Notes: generated by a model from the letters alone, not told the origin. DNA of 54,798 nucleotides from Pantoea wallisii (GCF_002095485.1 NZ_MLFS01000029.1:1-54798); one strand, 5' to 3'. Numbered from the stretch's first letter, positions 10,312 to 20,656 are shown. Numbers and translations are program-made.

Positions 10312-11589
10312 TCACCGCAGTGTCTGTATCAATACCGGCAACTGCGACAACAGATAGAGCACCAGCCCAATGGTGCCGCCCACCAGCGTTCCGTTAATGC
10401 GGATAAACTGTAAATCGCGCCCGATGTTCAGCTCGATCTGATGCGACATATCGCGCGCATCCCAGCTCTTCACCGTATCGCTGATATGGCGCGTCAGGAA
10501 CGTCGCGAACTCAGGCGCCACGCTGCGTGCGGCATCCTCCAGATGCTGATTCATCGAGCTGCGCAGCGCATCATCGGCGGCCAGCGTTTCACCCAGCCAC
10601 AGCGCGGCCAGCCGCACGCGCGCCTGCACACGGGAGTCCTCGCTGCTGAGATCGGCTTTCAGCCAGCTGCGCAGATCCTGCCACAGCTCGCCGATATAGC
10701 GATTCAGCGACTCATCCTCTTTCAGCCAGCGCTTAATATCCTCCGCGCGTTCGGCCATGGCGGGATCGGTTTTAAGCTTATCGATCAGCCGCTGGACTGC
10801 ACGGTTAAAGCCCAGGCGGAATTCGTGACCCTGATCGAGCGCCACTTCATCAAGAATCGAATTCACCGCATTGGCCACCAGCTCGGCGCTGTGTTCACCC
10901 AACCACTCGGTTGGCAGCATTTTGGCTTTGATCGGATGCTCGCGCTTCAGCCAGCGCACAATCTGCAGGGCGATGAACTCACGCGTACCTGGCTTATGCA
11001 GCAGGCGCAACAGTTGCTCAACGGCGGCGTCAAGCAGCTCCTGGTGACGGTTATTTTTGGTCAGGCTGTCCAGCACCATTGCGCTGCTCTGGGTTAAATC
11101 GACCTTATCCAGCGCACGGTGCACCGCGCGCCGCATAAAGCGCTGGATACGCTCATCATCGGTTAAATCGAGAAAGCCGCGCATCACCTGCAACAGGTGA
11201 CGACCAACGCGATCGGCATTGCCGGGCGCATTGAGCCACTGTGCCAGCATCTGCGACGGATCGTGACGGCGAATCAGCGCCAGCAGTGAGTCGGTGTCGA
11301 GGAATTTCTCCTGCACAAAGCGGCCCAGGTTCTCACCGATGCGATCTTTATTACGCGGGATAATCGCCGTATGGCGCGATATAAAGGGCACCGGCACGCG
11401 GCGAAACAGCGCCACTACGGCAAACCAGTCGGCCAGCGCCCCCACCATGGCTGCTTCAGCGATGGCTTTTAATCCCAGCACCCAGAAGTTGGGCGGCAGG
11501 AAAAGCGTAACAATAAAGATTGCCGCGGCGACCAGCAGCAGCGCCAGCGCCAGGCGTTTGCTGCGTTTAAGTTCTTGATGTTTTTCCAT
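10312..11589 (-). CDS. yjiN: DUF445 membrane protein, YjiN-like
   Basis: A 425-residue inner-membrane protein of the DUF445 family, similar in length and sequence to E. coli YjiN, whose function is not established. A hydrophobic segment at about residues 13-33 is followed by the conserved [18 protein letters not shown] block and [19 protein letters not shown] long helical middle region follows, and a second membrane segment closes the protein ([19 protein letters not shown]). It lies 23 bp downstream of yjgR on the same strand and is probably co-transcribed with it. The 3' side is packed with hairpin repeats. Confidence 0.85.
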   Translation of the reverse strand: MEKHQELKRSKRLALALLLVAAAIFIVTLFLPPNFWVLGLKAIAEAAMVGALADWFAVVALFRRVPVPFISRHTAIIPRNKDRIGENLGRFVQEKFLDTDSLLALIRRHDPSQMLAQWLNAPGNADRVGRHLLQVMRGFLDLTDDERIQRFMRRAVHRALDKVDLTQSSAMVLDSLTKNNRHQELLDAAVEQLLRLLHKPGTREFIALQIVRWLKREHPIKAKMLPTEWLGEHSAELVANAVNSILDEVALDQGHEFRLGFNRAVQRLIDKLKTDPAMAERAEDIKRWLKEDESLNRYIGELWQDLRSWLKADLSSEDSRVQARVRLAALWLGETLAADDALRSSMNQHLEDAARSVAPEFATFLTRHISDTVKSWDARDMSHQIELNIGRDLQFIRINGTLVGGTIGLVLYLLSQLPVLIQTLR

Positions 11590-11612
11590 GTCACGAGTTT
11601 AGCAGACGCGGT

Positions 11613-13115
11613 TTAACGACGGCGACCACCCAGCAAACTTCCCAGCACGCCGCGAATAATTTGCCGGGTAACCTGACGCGCAGCGCTCTTTGCCACGCTC
11701 TGTACCACACCCTCGCGTTTGCCGCCGCGCGGGCCGGTGCTGCCGAACAGGATATCCTTCAGCCCGCCGAGAATGCCGTCATCGACGGCCACGCGGTTGC
11801 CTTGCGCTTCCGGCGCATCAGCCTGCTGTGGTGCGTCCTGGATGCCTTTTTGCAGCCTCTCAAACGCTGACTCCCGGTCAACGTCGGTATCGTATTTGCC
11901 GTATAAGGGCGAGTTGTTAATCAGGCCGTTGCGCTCATCCTGCGTAACCGGACCCATGCGCGAGCCAGGCGCAATCACCATCGCGCGCTGCACCATCGCC
12001 GGACTGCCTCTCTCATCGAGGAAGGAGATCAGCGCTTCACCCGTGCCGAGCGCCTGAATCGCCCCGGCGGCGTCAAAAGCCGGGTTGGCGCGCAGGGTCT
12101 CCGCCGCGCTTCTCACCGCTTTTTGATCTTTCGGCGTAAAGGCGCGCAGCGCGTGCTGTACGCGATTGCCCAGCTGGCCAAGAACGTTATCGGGGATATC
12201 CGCCGGGTTCTGCGTGACAAAGTAAATGCCCACGCCTTTGGAGCGGATCAGGCGGATCACCTGCTCCACCTTCTCCAGCAGTACCGGCGGCGCATCATTA
12301 AACAGCAGGTGCGCTTCGTCGAAGAAGAACACCATTTTTGGCTTATCCACATCGCCCGCTTCCGGCAGCTGCTCATAGAGTTCGGCCAGCAGCCACAGCA
12401 GGCTGGTGGCATAAAGTTTTGGCATCTGATAGAGCTTTTCTGCTGACAAGATATTGATGAAGCCGTGGCCTTGCGCGTCGCAGCGCATCCAGTCGCGGAT
12501 ATCCAGCATCGGCTCGCCAAAAAAGTGTTCGGCGCCTTGCTGCTCCAGCGCCAGCAGACCGCGCTGAATCGCCCCGACCGAGGCGCTGCTGATATTACCG
12601 TACTGCGTCTGAAAGGCTTTTGCGTTGTCGCCGATATAGTGAGTCATGGCGCGCAGGTCTTTGAAATCCAGCAGCAGCAGGCCCTGATCGTCAGCGATAC
12701 GGAAGATGATCTGCAGCACGCCGGACTGCACTTCGTTAAGGTTGAGCAGGCGCGAGAGCAGCAGCGGGCCGAGATCGGAGACGGTCGCGCGCACCGGATG
12801 GCCCTGCTGCCCGAAGATGTCCCACACCATTACCGGATTGGCCTGCGGCTGCCAGTCGGTCACACCGATCTTCGCCAGCCGCGCCAGCAGCTTTTCTGAC
12901 GCCTCGCCGGCAGCGGCAATCCCGGTGAGATCGCCCTTAACGTCGGCCATAAAGACCGGTACGCCAATACGGGAGAACGATTCGGCCAGCTTTTGCAGCG
13001 TCACGGTTTTGCCGGTGCCGGTCGCGCCGGTGATCAGACCGTGGCGGTTCGCCATAGCAGGCAGCAGATGAAGTGGGGTATCAGGCGTCCGGGCAATCAG
13101 TAGCGGGTGGGTCAT
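11613..13115 (-). CDS. yjgR: HerA-like ATPase YjgR (DUF853)
   Basis: A predicted cytosolic NTPase of the HerA/FtsK-like superfamily. The 500-residue product starts [20 protein letters not shown], matching E. coli YjgR, so the ATG at 13115 with GGAGAG upstream is preferred over the longer open frame from 13160. Walker A is [12 protein letters not shown] near residue 30, Walker B is [11 protein letters not shown] near residue 265, and the C-terminus is the conserved basic tail [10 protein letters not shown]. Its role is not known beyond the family-level link to DNA or peptide pumping ATPases. Confidence 0.93.
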   Translation of the reverse strand: MTHPLLIARTPDTPLHLLPAMANRHGLITGATGTGKTVTLQKLAESFSRIGVPVFMADVKGDLTGIAAAGEASEKLLARLAKIGVTDWQPQANPVMVWDIFGQQGHPVRATVSDLGPLLLSRLLNLNEVQSGVLQIIFRIADDQGLLLLDFKDLRAMTHYIGDNAKAFQTQYGNISSASVGAIQRGLLALEQQGAEHFFGEPMLDIRDWMRCDAQGHGFINILSAEKLYQMPKLYATSLLWLLAELYEQLPEAGDVDKPKMVFFFDEAHLLFNDAPPVLLEKVEQVIRLIRSKGVGIYFVTQNPADIPDNVLGQLGNRVQHALRAFTPKDQKAVRSAAETLRANPAFDAAGAIQALGTGEALISFLDERGSPAMVQRAMVIAPGSRMGPVTQDERNGLINNSPLYGKYDTDVDRESAFERLQKGIQDAPQQADAPEAQGNRVAVDDGILGGLKDILFGSTGPRGGKREGVVQSVAKSAARQVTRQIIRGVLGSLLGGRRR

Positions 13116-13225
13116 GATGTTGCGCTCTCCGGCAAGGGGGGATGCTTCAAAGGATAGCAAGCGGGGCGCAAGAGGCGGGAGGAGATTGTGCGTGGTTTAT
13201 GCACGTGCGCCTCCCGCTTGAAAAC

Positions 13226-14797
13226 TTACTGCTTCTCCACGGTATCAAAAAACAGCAAACTTACGCCGATCCCCTGCTGCACATGGCTGACACTATTTCG
13301 CACCGCCACCTGCTGCGCCCCCTGCAGCATCACCACAAACGGCGAAGCCTGCTGCACGGTTTTTTGCAGGTCGGTGTACAGGGCGCGACGCTGTGCCGCA
13401 TCGCTCTCACCGGCGGCGGCGCGGGTTTTAGCGCTCAGCGCCGGAATCTCCCAGCCAACGCGCCATGCCAGTGTCTTTGCGCCGCCCGGCACGTTATACG
13501 CAAAGGCACTGGCGTTGGTGTTGGGATCGACATAATCCGCGCCCCAGTAAATGAAGATCGACTGGAAATCGCGCCCGCGCATCTTGCTCCACAGCTCCGA
13601 TTCCGCTACCGGCTGCAGCTCAATTTGCACATCGGCCAGTGCAAAGCTCGCCTGCAGCGCCTGGGCCACATCAATGTACGGCGGCTGATTAATCACCGTC
13701 AGCGTGAATTTACTGCCCGGCGGCACCCCGCCTTTTGCCAGAATCGCTTTGGCCTTCGCGACATCATAGTGGAAGGGCTGATTGTCCAGCGCACCGTCAA
13801 AGCCCTGTGGCAGAAAACTTTGATGAATACTGTACTGCCCTTTAAGCAACTCCCGGGAGAGGGATTGATAATCGACCAGCCAGCGTGCGGCCTCCCAGAG
13901 TGCCGGATTGCCGAGTGCCGGCTGCGCTTTACTCTGCGTATTGAAGCCCAGGTAATACACCAGGCTCGACGGGAAGGCATCAATGCACAGGTTCTTGTCA
14001 TGCTTCAGGGCATCGATCTGATCCGGCCCCAGCTGATACGCCACATCCACATCACCCTGCTGAATCAGCAGCCGGCGCGCGCCCGCATCAGCCACGCCCT
14101 TCAGCAGGATACGTTTCAGGTGCGGCTGTGGCTGCGCCTGAGGATTCGCGCCAAGCACCAGCGCCTGCTGCGGCACGTACTGCTGAAGGGTAAACGCGCC
14201 ACTGCCTGCCGAATGGGTGTGCAGCCAGCCATTACCGTAATCATTTTCGCTAACGTGCTGCAGGACGGTTTTGCTATCGACAATCGAGGCGACCGGCGCC
14301 GTCAGCAAGCGCAGCGCCAGATCCTGACCAATCTGCGCTGGCCACTGCATCTCCAGCTGATGATCGTTTAGCACGCGGAACTGGCTGGCGATGTTCGCGG
14401 GCGTCCAGCCAAATTCGGCCAGGATAAAGGAGGGCGCTTTATTCAGCTGCACGGCGCGCGTCAGCGAAAACACCACATCCTGCGCGGTCACCGGATTGCC
14501 GCTGGAGAAGTGTGCCGACGGGTTGAGGGTAAACACCAGGCTGTGCGGCGAACGGCCCGGCTGCCAGGAGGTTGCCAGCAGCGGCGCCAGCTTTTGCGGC
14601 GTCGTGCGGTCGGCTTCTGCCAGCGTTTGATAGAGATTACGCTGCACGCTGTTGCTGACGGTTTCAAAACTCTCTGCCGGGTCAAAGCTGATAATGCCGT
14701 CGAGCGGCACCGCCACGACCAGGGTGTCTTTCGGCGTGGCGGCATGTAACGCAAATGCGCTACTCCATAAGGTGAAAAGCAGAATCAGTGAACGCAT
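13226..14797 (-). CDS. ABC transporter substrate-binding protein, family 5 (peptide/SapA type)
   Basis: A periplasmic solute-binding protein of the SBP_bac_5 family, which binds peptides or similar ligands for an ABC importer. The 523-residue precursor has a signal peptide MRSLILLFTLWSSAFALHAA with cleavage after about residue 20, then VAVPLDGIISFDPAESFE at the mature N-terminus and FSSGNPVTAQDVVFSLTRAV, both typical. The ATG at 14797 is chosen because it begins the signal peptide and has AGGA upstream. No permease or ATPase gene is adjacent, so it is an orphan here and may share a transporter encoded elsewhere. The ligand cannot be told from sequence. Confidence 0.85.
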   Translation of the reverse strand: MRSLILLFTLWSSAFALHAATPKDTLVVAVPLDGIISFDPAESFETVSNSVQRNLYQTLAEADRTTPQKLAPLLATSWQPGRSPHSLVFTLNPSAHFSSGNPVTAQDVVFSLTRAVQLNKAPSFILAEFGWTPANIASQFRVLNDHQLEMQWPAQIGQDLALRLLTAPVASIVDSKTVLQHVSENDYGNGWLHTHSAGSGAFTLQQYVPQQALVLGANPQAQPQPHLKRILLKGVADAGARRLLIQQGDVDVAYQLGPDQIDALKHDKNLCIDAFPSSLVYYLGFNTQSKAQPALGNPALWEAARWLVDYQSLSRELLKGQYSIHQSFLPQGFDGALDNQPFHYDVAKAKAILAKGGVPPGSKFTLTVINQPPYIDVAQALQASFALADVQIELQPVAESELWSKMRGRDFQSIFIYWGADYVDPNTNASAFAYNVPGGAKTLAWRVGWEIPALSAKTRAAAGESDAAQRRALYTDLQKTVQQASPFVVMLQGAQQVAVRNSVSHVQQGIGVSLLFFDTVEKQ

Positions 14798-15328
14798 CGT
14801 TATTATCCTGAGAAGTGGAGGACATAACTTTATCGCTGCCGCTTCCCGGGCTAAATGCCGGTTTGTTCTGAGCTGTGCCGGAAATAACAATTGATTGCGG
14901 TAATTAATTAACGCGCTTATTTTGTGCGCAGCGCGTCACTTTAGCGAAATAGATCGTTCATCCTCTGGTCAATTAAGTAAATAAGATGTTATTAATGAGA
15001 ATAATTCGCTTGTATGGAAGTATGATTTTTTTTGCTTAATTCAGCATGGCGACTATTTCCGTTGCCGATGATTTTTAGTCAAATGCCCACAAATGTGGCG
15101 CAATAACCTGACGTTTGTACGGTTAAACGTGTCATTCCCCTCTGTAAAGCCGTTTATCATGCTGCCGGCGCAATTCAGCATGATGATGGTTTCTCATCAA
15201 AACACATTATTAATATAATTCTTACATCCTGAAATATCTGTATCCATAAGATTGCCAGGTTGTTTGCCGATTTATAAAGCCATTAACAAAAATAATTACC
15301 TTTCTTAGCAAGTGAGAGTTGTCGCGCC
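14798..15328. other. Intergenic region upstream of the gluconate dehydrogenase-type operon
   Basis: No gene is supported in these 531 bp between divergent transcription units. The segment from about 14,890 is clearly AT-richer than its surroundings and should hold both promoters. TATAAT at 15214-15219 with a weak TTCTCA 17 bp upstream is a plausible promoter for the dehydrogenase operon. The string TTCAGCATG occurs twice, around 15,040 and 15,175. No convincing CRP or other operator was recognised. Confidence 0.4.
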
Positions 15329-16060
15329 ATGCTGTTAGAAAAACCGACCACCAGACGTAAGTTTTTACTTGGGTCGCTACTGGCTTTGCCATTAAGTGAC
15401 CTGGTATTAAAGGGATTGACTGCAGCCCAGGCTGCGGACATGGCAGCACCAGAACTCGCCGACTATAAACCGATCTTTTTCAGCGCGGATGAGTGGCAGT
15501 TTATTCTGGCCGCAACCGATCGCCTGATTCCTGCCGGCGGCACGGGTAAAGCGCCCGGTGCCCTGGAGACCAACGTGCCGATCTTCATCGATCAGCAGCT
15601 GCACAGCCCGGAGTTCGGCGCAGAGATTTATATGCAGGGTCCTTTCGACGTGCATGCGCCCGCAACCATGGGTTACCAGATTCCGTTCACGCCGCAGCAG
15701 ATGTATCACACCGGCATCAAGCTGGTGGAGCAGTGGACGCAGAGCACTTACCAGAAGTCCTTCCATGCGCTGACGCTGGAAGAGAGAGATGCGGTGCTCA
15801 CCAAAGTGAATAAGAACGACGGCATCGATTTCGCCGCGCTGGGTGAACCGAACCTGAAAGCTTCCCAGTTCTTCAGCCAGCTGCTTTCCGATACCAAACA
15901 CGGCTACCTCGCTGACCCGATGTACGGCGGCAATAAAGGCATGAAAGCCTGGATTGCCATCGGCTTCCCTGGCGCACGTGCCAGCTTCACCGAATGGGTG
16001 AAACAGCACAACGTGCCGTATCCGCTGGGACCGGTCAGCCTGTTGGGCGAGCGCGCCTGA
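15329..16060 (+). CDS. Gluconate 2-dehydrogenase-type small (gamma) subunit, Tat-exported
   Basis: A 243-residue small subunit of the membrane-bound periplasmic FAD/cytochrome c sugar-acid dehydrogenases (gluconate 2-dehydrogenase subunit 3 family). A twin-arginine signal is evident: TTRRKFLLGSLLALPLS at residues 7-23. The small subunit carries the Tat signal and is known in this family to carry the flavoprotein across the membrane with it. It is followed after 31 bp by the flavoprotein gene and then the cytochrome gene. The ribosome site is weak (GTGAG about 11 bases upstream). Confidence 0.85.
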   Translation: MLLEKPTTRRKFLLGSLLALPLSDLVLKGLTAAQAADMAAPELADYKPIFFSADEWQFILAATDRLIPAGGTGKAPGALETNVPIFIDQQLHSPEFGAEIYMQGPFDVHAPATMGYQIPFTPQQMYHTGIKLVEQWTQSTYQKSFHALTLEERDAVLTKVNKNDGIDFAALGEPNLKASQFFSQLLSDTKHGYLADPMYGGNKGMKAWIAIGFPGARASFTEWVKQHNVPYPLGPVSLLGERA

Positions 16061-16091
16061 ACCCCCGTATTTGGTATGTGAGATAGAAAAG

Positions 16092-17861
16092 ATGGCACAG
16101 ATTACAAAGAAAGAAGTCGACGTCGTAGTTTGCGGCCTCGGCTGGGCCGGTTCGTTGATGAGTATCGAACTGGCATTAGCCGGGCTGGAAGTGCGTGCGT
16201 TAGAGCGCGGCGGCGAGCGCGACTATCCGGACTTCGCTTACCCGAAGCCGGCCGATGAGTACGCATATAACGTGCGTAACAAGGTATTTGCCACGCCGAA
16301 AGAGGTGGCGGTTACCGTGCGTTACAACATGGACCAGACAGCGCTGCCAACCCGTAAATGGGGCGCGTTTGCGCCGGGTACTGGCGTCGGCGGGGCGGGC
16401 ATGCACTGGACGGCGGTACTGATCCGTCCAACGCCGACCGACATCAAGCTGAAAACCTATGTCGATCAGGCTTATAAGCCGGGCATTTTACAAGATGATA
16501 TGCGCGTCATGGACTTCCCGTTTACCTGGGAAGAGATTGAGCCGTACTACTACAAATTTGAGCTGATCTGCGGCCAGTCCGGCACCACCGGTAACCTGCG
16601 CGGTCAGATCCTCGAGGGCGGCGATCCGTTTGAAGGCCCACGCTCTGAGCCCTATCCGCTGCCGGCGCTGGACGACACGCTCAACAACGTGATGTTTAAA
16701 GAGGCGGCGAAAAAGCTGGGCTACCATCCGTTCCCGAACCCGTCAGCCTGTGTGTCACGCGCGTGGAAAAACCCGTACGGCAACCAGATCGCGCCCTGTA
16801 ACTATTGCGGTTACTGCTCGAAATATCCGTGCCTGAACTACTCCAAAGCCTCGCCGCAGACGGCGGTGATGGATGCGCTGAAGCGTATGCCGAACTTCTC
16901 TTACGAAGTGCACGCCGAAGTGGTGAAAGTGGTGCTGCACGATGATAAGAAGACCGCGAAAGGCGTGATCTACTATGACGTGGACGGCAACGAAGTGTTC
17001 CAGCCGGCGAAGATCGTCGTGCTCTCCAGCTTCCAGCTGTACAACGTGCGTCTGATGCTGCTCTCCGGCATCGGCAAGCCGTACAACCCGATTACCGAAG
17101 AGGGTGTGGTAGGCCGTAACTACGCGTTCCTGTCCAATGGCGGCGCAACGCTGTTCTTCAAAGATAAGCACTTCAATCCGTATGCAACCGCAGGCGCGAC
17201 CGGCCAGATGTTCAATGACATCTCGCCAGGCAATTTTGACGGTCCGGGCCTCGGCTTCCTCGGCGGCGCGAAGATCCACAGTTCGCAGGCCACCGGTACG
17301 CCAATCGCCACCGCGCTGCCAAAAGGCACGCCAGGCTGGGGCATGGGCTACAAGCAGGGTCTGGAAGAGTGGTACGGCCACTCGATGAAGATCAGCATTA
17401 CCACCACCTGCCAGTCATACCGCGATATCTATCTGGATCTCGATCCGCACTACACCGACCACCGCGGTCAGCCGCTGCTGCGCATGACGTTCAACTGGAA
17501 AGAGAACGAACTCAAACTGCAGCAGCACCTAAAAGGCATTGTGGGTGATATTGCGAAAGAGCTGAACCCGGACAGCATGAGCATGAGCTTCCTGCCGATG
17601 GGCGCGGATTTTGACCTGACCAAATATGTCTCCACGCACAACGTGGGCGGCGCGGTCATGGGCGATAACCCGAAAACCTCAGCGCTGAACAAATACCTGC
17701 AGAGCTGGGACGTGCACAACGTGTTTGTACCGGGCGGTAACGCCTTCCCGCAGAACTTCCAGGCGAACCCAACCGATACCATCGGTGCGATCACCCTGAT
17801 GGCGGCGCAGGCAATCAAAGAGCAGTATCTGAAGAACCCCGGTCCACTGGTACAGGCATAA
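16092..17861 (+). CDS. Gluconate 2-dehydrogenase-type flavoprotein (GMC large subunit)
   Basis: The catalytic FAD subunit (589 residues, GMC oxidoreductase family), expected to oxidise gluconate, ketogluconate or a related polyol in the periplasm and pass electrons to the cytochrome subunit. The Rossmann motif CGLGWAG lies near residue 16, and the conserved STHNVGGAVMG and NPTDTIGA blocks are at the C-terminus. A four-cysteine motif at C236, C239, C242 and C247 (CxxCxxCxxxxC) recalls the Fe-S-ligating cysteines described in related FAD glucose and fructose dehydrogenases. The start MAQITKKEV at 16092 is preferred to the upstream ATG at 16071 because family homology begins there. Substrate is not certain from sequence. 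Confidence 0.85.
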   Translation: MAQITKKEVDVVVCGLGWAGSLMSIELALAGLEVRALERGGERDYPDFAYPKPADEYAYNVRNKVFATPKEVAVTVRYNMDQTALPTRKWGAFAPGTGVGGAGMHWTAVLIRPTPTDIKLKTYVDQAYKPGILQDDMRVMDFPFTWEEIEPYYYKFELICGQSGTTGNLRGQILEGGDPFEGPRSEPYPLPALDDTLNNVMFKEAAKKLGYHPFPNPSACVSRAWKNPYGNQIAPCNYCGYCSKYPCLNYSKASPQTAVMDALKRMPNFSYEVHAEVVKVVLHDDKKTAKGVIYYDVDGNEVFQPAKIVVLSSFQLYNVRLMLLSGIGKPYNPITEEGVVGRNYAFLSNGGATLFFKDKHFNPYATAGATGQMFNDISPGNFDGPGLGFLGGAKIHSSQATGTPIATALPKGTPGWGMGYKQGLEEWYGHSMKISITTTCQSYRDIYLDLDPHYTDHRGQPLLRMTFNWKENELKLQQHLKGIVGDIAKELNPDSMSMSFLPMGADFDLTKYVSTHNVGGAVMGDNPKTSALNKYLQSWDVHNVFVPGGNAFPQNFQANPTDTIGAITLMAAQAIKEQYLKNPGPLVQA

Positions 17862-17865
17862 GCAT

Positions 17866-19116
17866 ATGAAATTGAAATCATTGTTAATCGCTAACGCCGT
17901 GCTGCTGGGAAGCCTTGCGGTGCAGGCGCACGCGGAAGATGAAGCCGCGCTGATTAAAAAGGGCGAGTATCTGTCACGTCTGGGCGACTGCATGGCGTGC
18001 CATACGGTCTCCGGCAAGGCGGATTACGCGGGTGGTCTGGCGATTGAGTCAAATCTCGGCACCATCTACTCCACCAATATCACGCCGGATAAAACCCACG
18101 GTATTGGCAACTACAGCGAACAGCAGTTCTCTGACGCGGTGCGCAAAGGCGTGCTGCCGGATGGCTCGCGCCTCTACCCGGCAATGCCGTATCCGGATTA
18201 CGCCAAAATCAGTGATGAAGACATGCACGCGCTGTATGTCTACTTCATGAAAGGCGTGAAGCCGAGCAGCGAGCAGCCGGAAGAGACGAAGCTGAGCTTC
18301 CCGTTCAGCCAGCGCTGGGGCATGCGCTTCTGGAACTGGGCGTTCACCTCAGACAAGCCGTTCCAGCCGATTGGTGGCGCATCGGAAGAGGTGAATCGCG
18401 GGGCCTATATCGTTGAGAGCCTCGGCCACTGCGGCAGCTGCCATACGCCGCGCGGTCTGGGCATGAACGAGAAGGCGCTGGATAGCGGAGACGATAAGTT
18501 CCTCGCCGGCGGCGACCTGAATGGCTGGGAAGTGCCGTCACTGCGCGGCCTGCCACGCTGGAGCGAGCAGGAGATTGTTGATTACCTGCAGACCGGGCGT
18601 AACGATAAGGCCGCCGTTGGCGGTGAGATGACATCGGTGATTGAGCACTCCAGCTCGCACATGACCGATGCGGATCTGAAAGCGATCGCGGCGTACCTGA
18701 AATTCCTCGGCGGCAATCCACCGCTGCAGGCGTACAACGTTCAGGCACAGCAGAAAACCGAAGCCAAACTGACCGCAGCGAAGAACCTGACGGAAGGCGA
18801 GCGTCTCTACATTGATAACTGTGGCGCCTGCCACTTTGTCACCGGTAAGGGCGCTCCGGGCATCTTCCCGGAGCTGGATCAGGCGACCATCGTGAACGCG
18901 AAAGATCCGGGCGGGTTGATCCACACCATTCTGGCCGGCGCGCAGCAGCCATCCACGGCGAAAGCGCCGTCCACGCTGGCAATGCCACCGTTTGGTTATC
19001 GTCTGAAGGATGAAGAAGTGGCGCAGCTGGCCACCTTTATTCGCCAGGGCTGGAGCAACAATGCGCCGGCAGTGACCAAAGAGCAGGTGGCGGAAGTTCG
19101 CAAGTCGCTGAAGTAA
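17866..19116 (+). CDS. Tri-haem cytochrome c subunit of the dehydrogenase
   Basis: A membrane-associated cytochrome c of 416 residues that takes electrons from the flavoprotein to the quinone pool. It has a Sec signal peptide (MKLKSLLIANAVLLGSLAVQ) and exactly three haem c sites: CMACH at 42-46, CGSCH at 189-193 and CGACH at 319-323. It starts 4 bp after the flavoprotein stop, so the three genes form one operon (small subunit, large subunit, cytochrome). The operon should give direct periplasmic oxidation of a sugar acid, common in Pantoea and Gluconobacter-type metabolism. Confidence 0.9.
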   Translation: MKLKSLLIANAVLLGSLAVQAHAEDEAALIKKGEYLSRLGDCMACHTVSGKADYAGGLAIESNLGTIYSTNITPDKTHGIGNYSEQQFSDAVRKGVLPDGSRLYPAMPYPDYAKISDEDMHALYVYFMKGVKPSSEQPEETKLSFPFSQRWGMRFWNWAFTSDKPFQPIGGASEEVNRGAYIVESLGHCGSCHTPRGLGMNEKALDSGDDKFLAGGDLNGWEVPSLRGLPRWSEQEIVDYLQTGRNDKAAVGGEMTSVIEHSSSHMTDADLKAIAAYLKFLGGNPPLQAYNVQAQQKTEAKLTAAKNLTEGERLYIDNCGACHFVTGKGAPGIFPELDQATIVNAKDPGGLIHTILAGAQQPSTAKAPSTLAMPPFGYRLKDEEVAQLATFIRQGWSNNAPAVTKEQVAEVRKSLK

Positions 19117-19129
19117 TCAGGTAAATCCA

Positions 19130-19247
19130 GGTGCGCATGAATGCGCACCCTACAATGTGCGGCAGGTATTCTGTAGGGTCGCCTTTTATGGCGACCTGGA
19201 TTCAACCGGCCCACACATCCCTTGTAGGGTCGCCATTCATGGCGACC
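19130..19247. repeat. Three intergenic hairpin repeats between the cytochrome gene and marC
   Basis: Hairpins at 19130-19149 (ggtgcgcatgaatgcgcacc), 19177-19196 (ggtcgccttttatggcgacc) and 19228-19247 (ggtcgccattcatggcgacc). The first is followed by CTAC; the other two are preceded by GTAG. Two stem types stand side by side, as in the pepA-holC gap. Confidence 0.75.
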
Positions 19248-19261
19248 TGGATTCATCTGTA

Positions 19262-19939
19262 TCAATGGAAGGTATGCACCACTTCCAGCACACCGTTAAT
19301 CACAAACTGCACGCCCATACACACCAGCAAAAAGCCCATCAGCCGCGAAATCGCCTCAATACCGCCTTTGCCCACCAGCTTCATGATCGCGCCTGAACTG
19401 CGCAGCGAAATCCACAGAATCACCGCCACGGCGAGAAACGTCAGCACCGGCGCCACGGCCACCACCCAGGAGGGAAAATCCACGCCCGCTTTTACCGTCG
19501 AAGCAGAGCTAATGATCATCGCAATCGTACCCGGCCCGGCAGTGCTCGGCATCGCCAGCGGGACAAACGCGATATTCACCGTATCACGCGGATTATCATT
19601 GGCGTCGAGCTCATCAAGCTTGTGTTTGGCCTCCACCGAGTGCCCGACAGGTTTCGCCGGAAACAACATGCGAAAACCGATAAAGGCCACAATCAATCCG
19701 CCCGCCATACGCAGGCCGGGGATAGAGATACCAAAGGTGTGCAGCACTGCGTTACCCGCGTACCACGCCACCATCATAATCAGAAAGACATAGATTGAAG
19801 CCTGCAGCGCCTGGCGATTGCGTTCGCGGAAGTTCATGTCGCCCGCGAGGCCGAGAAACAGCGCCACGGTGGTCAGCGGGTTCGCCAGCGGCAGTATAAC
19901 CACCAGGCCCAGTCCGATGGCTTTGAAGAGTTCCAGCAT
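19262..19939 (-). CDS. marC: MarC family inner-membrane protein
   Basis: A 225-residue integral membrane protein very close to E. coli MarC ([68 protein letters not shown]). Six hydrophobic segments are visible. MarC was named from the mar locus but is not required for multiple antibiotic resistance, and its transport role is undefined. There is no marRAB nearby. The unknown gene at 20021-20656 lies upstream on the same strand, 81 bp away. Confidence 0.92.
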   Translation of the reverse strand: MLELFKAIGLGLVVILPLANPLTTVALFLGLAGDMNFRERNRQALQASIYVFLIMMVAWYAGNAVLHTFGISIPGLRMAGGLIVAFIGFRMLFPAKPVGHSVEAKHKLDELDANDNPRDTVNIAFVPLAMPSTAGPGTIAMIISSASTVKAGVDFPSWVVAVAPVLTFLAVAVILWISLRSSGAIMKLVGKGGIEAISRLMGFLLVCMGVQFVINGVLEVVHTFH

Positions 19940-20020
19940 GATTATCGTCCCGATAAAACAGAGGTAAAAATACGTCCGTGGATGGGCCGCCCGTCAGGCG
20001 ACCTGACAACAGGAGATGCA

Positions 20021-20656
20021 CTAATGCTTCGGTGTATCCAGCGCTTCCAGCATCTCCGGGAAAAAGTCCTCCAGCAGTTCGGGCGTCATCAGTTCGGGGT
20101 AGTTGATCAGGTGTTCGCGGATGCGCTCATTCATCTCCGGCAGTAAGCGCTGGGCCGCATCGCTGGCGCTGAGCTTTTTCTGCTTCATTAACCGCAGCAC
20201 ATCATCCGGCAGGTTATCCTCATCGTCCACCTCCTCGACGCCCTCCAGATCGTCAAGCTCATCCAGCATATCCATCAGCGCTTCAATCTGCGGCGTACGT
20301 GATTGATACTCCGGCGGCTTCTCATCTTCCAGATAGCGCAGCAGGGCGCGCACGGGTGAGCCATCCGGCGTGGAGGGCGGCTCACTGGCGAACCAGCTCA
20401 GGAGCGCATGCTGACTCACCTGATGCACGTGATAACCGTTATCCACCAGCTCATCGGCCAGGACATCGGCGGTATCGTGCTCAATCAGGCAAATGTGGGT
20501 GCGATTAGGTGTGAACTGCTCCAGCCACTGATAGATCTCTTCAATCACGCTATCGGTATAGTGGAAATTGTGGCTGAGATAGCTGCCATCCTGCTGGTGA
20601 ACGCTGATGCGAATCAGGTCGGGATCGAAGTAAATCGCAATGTTGATGCCTTTCAT
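20021..20656 (-). CDS. Acidic hypothetical protein with an IS110-like N-terminal fold signature
   Basis: A 211-residue protein that I do not recognise by name. The first 85 residues read as alternating strands and helices. The region ICLIEHDTADVLADELVDNG followed by YHVHQVSQHALLSWF resembles the N-terminal RuvC-like (DEDD) domain of IS110-family transposases, where an E-containing strand is followed by a helix and a V-V-NP strand. The rest is acidic and helical (EALMDMLDELDDLEGVEEVDDEDN) with no transposase C-terminal domain. The usual first catalytic Asp seems absent. It may be a domesticated nuclease-fold protein, or the similarity may be coincidental. Confidence 0.7.
   Translation of the reverse strand: MKGINIAIYFDPDLIRISVHQQDGSYLSHNFHYTDSVIEEIYQWLEQFTPNRTHICLIEHDTADVLADELVDNGYHVHQVSQHALLSWFASEPPSTPDGSPVRALLRYLEDEKPPEYQSRTPQIEALMDMLDELDDLEGVEEVDDEDNLPDDVLRLMKQKKLSASDAAQRLLPEMNERIREHLINYPELMTPELLEDFFPEMLEALDTPKH

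Noticed and set aside
13142..14371. Plus-strand open frame of 409 codons opposite the substrate-binding protein
   Set aside because: It is antisense to a gene with a clear signal peptide and family motifs, and shows none of its own.
14920..14945. CRP-like site TGTGCGCAGCGCGTCAC upstream of the dehydrogenase operon
   Set aside because: The spacing between half-sites is 8 rather than 6 bp and both halves are imperfect.
16755..17381. Minus-strand open frame of 208 codons inside the flavoprotein gene
   Set aside because: Shadow of the GMC flavoprotein gene; no domain pattern or ribosome site.
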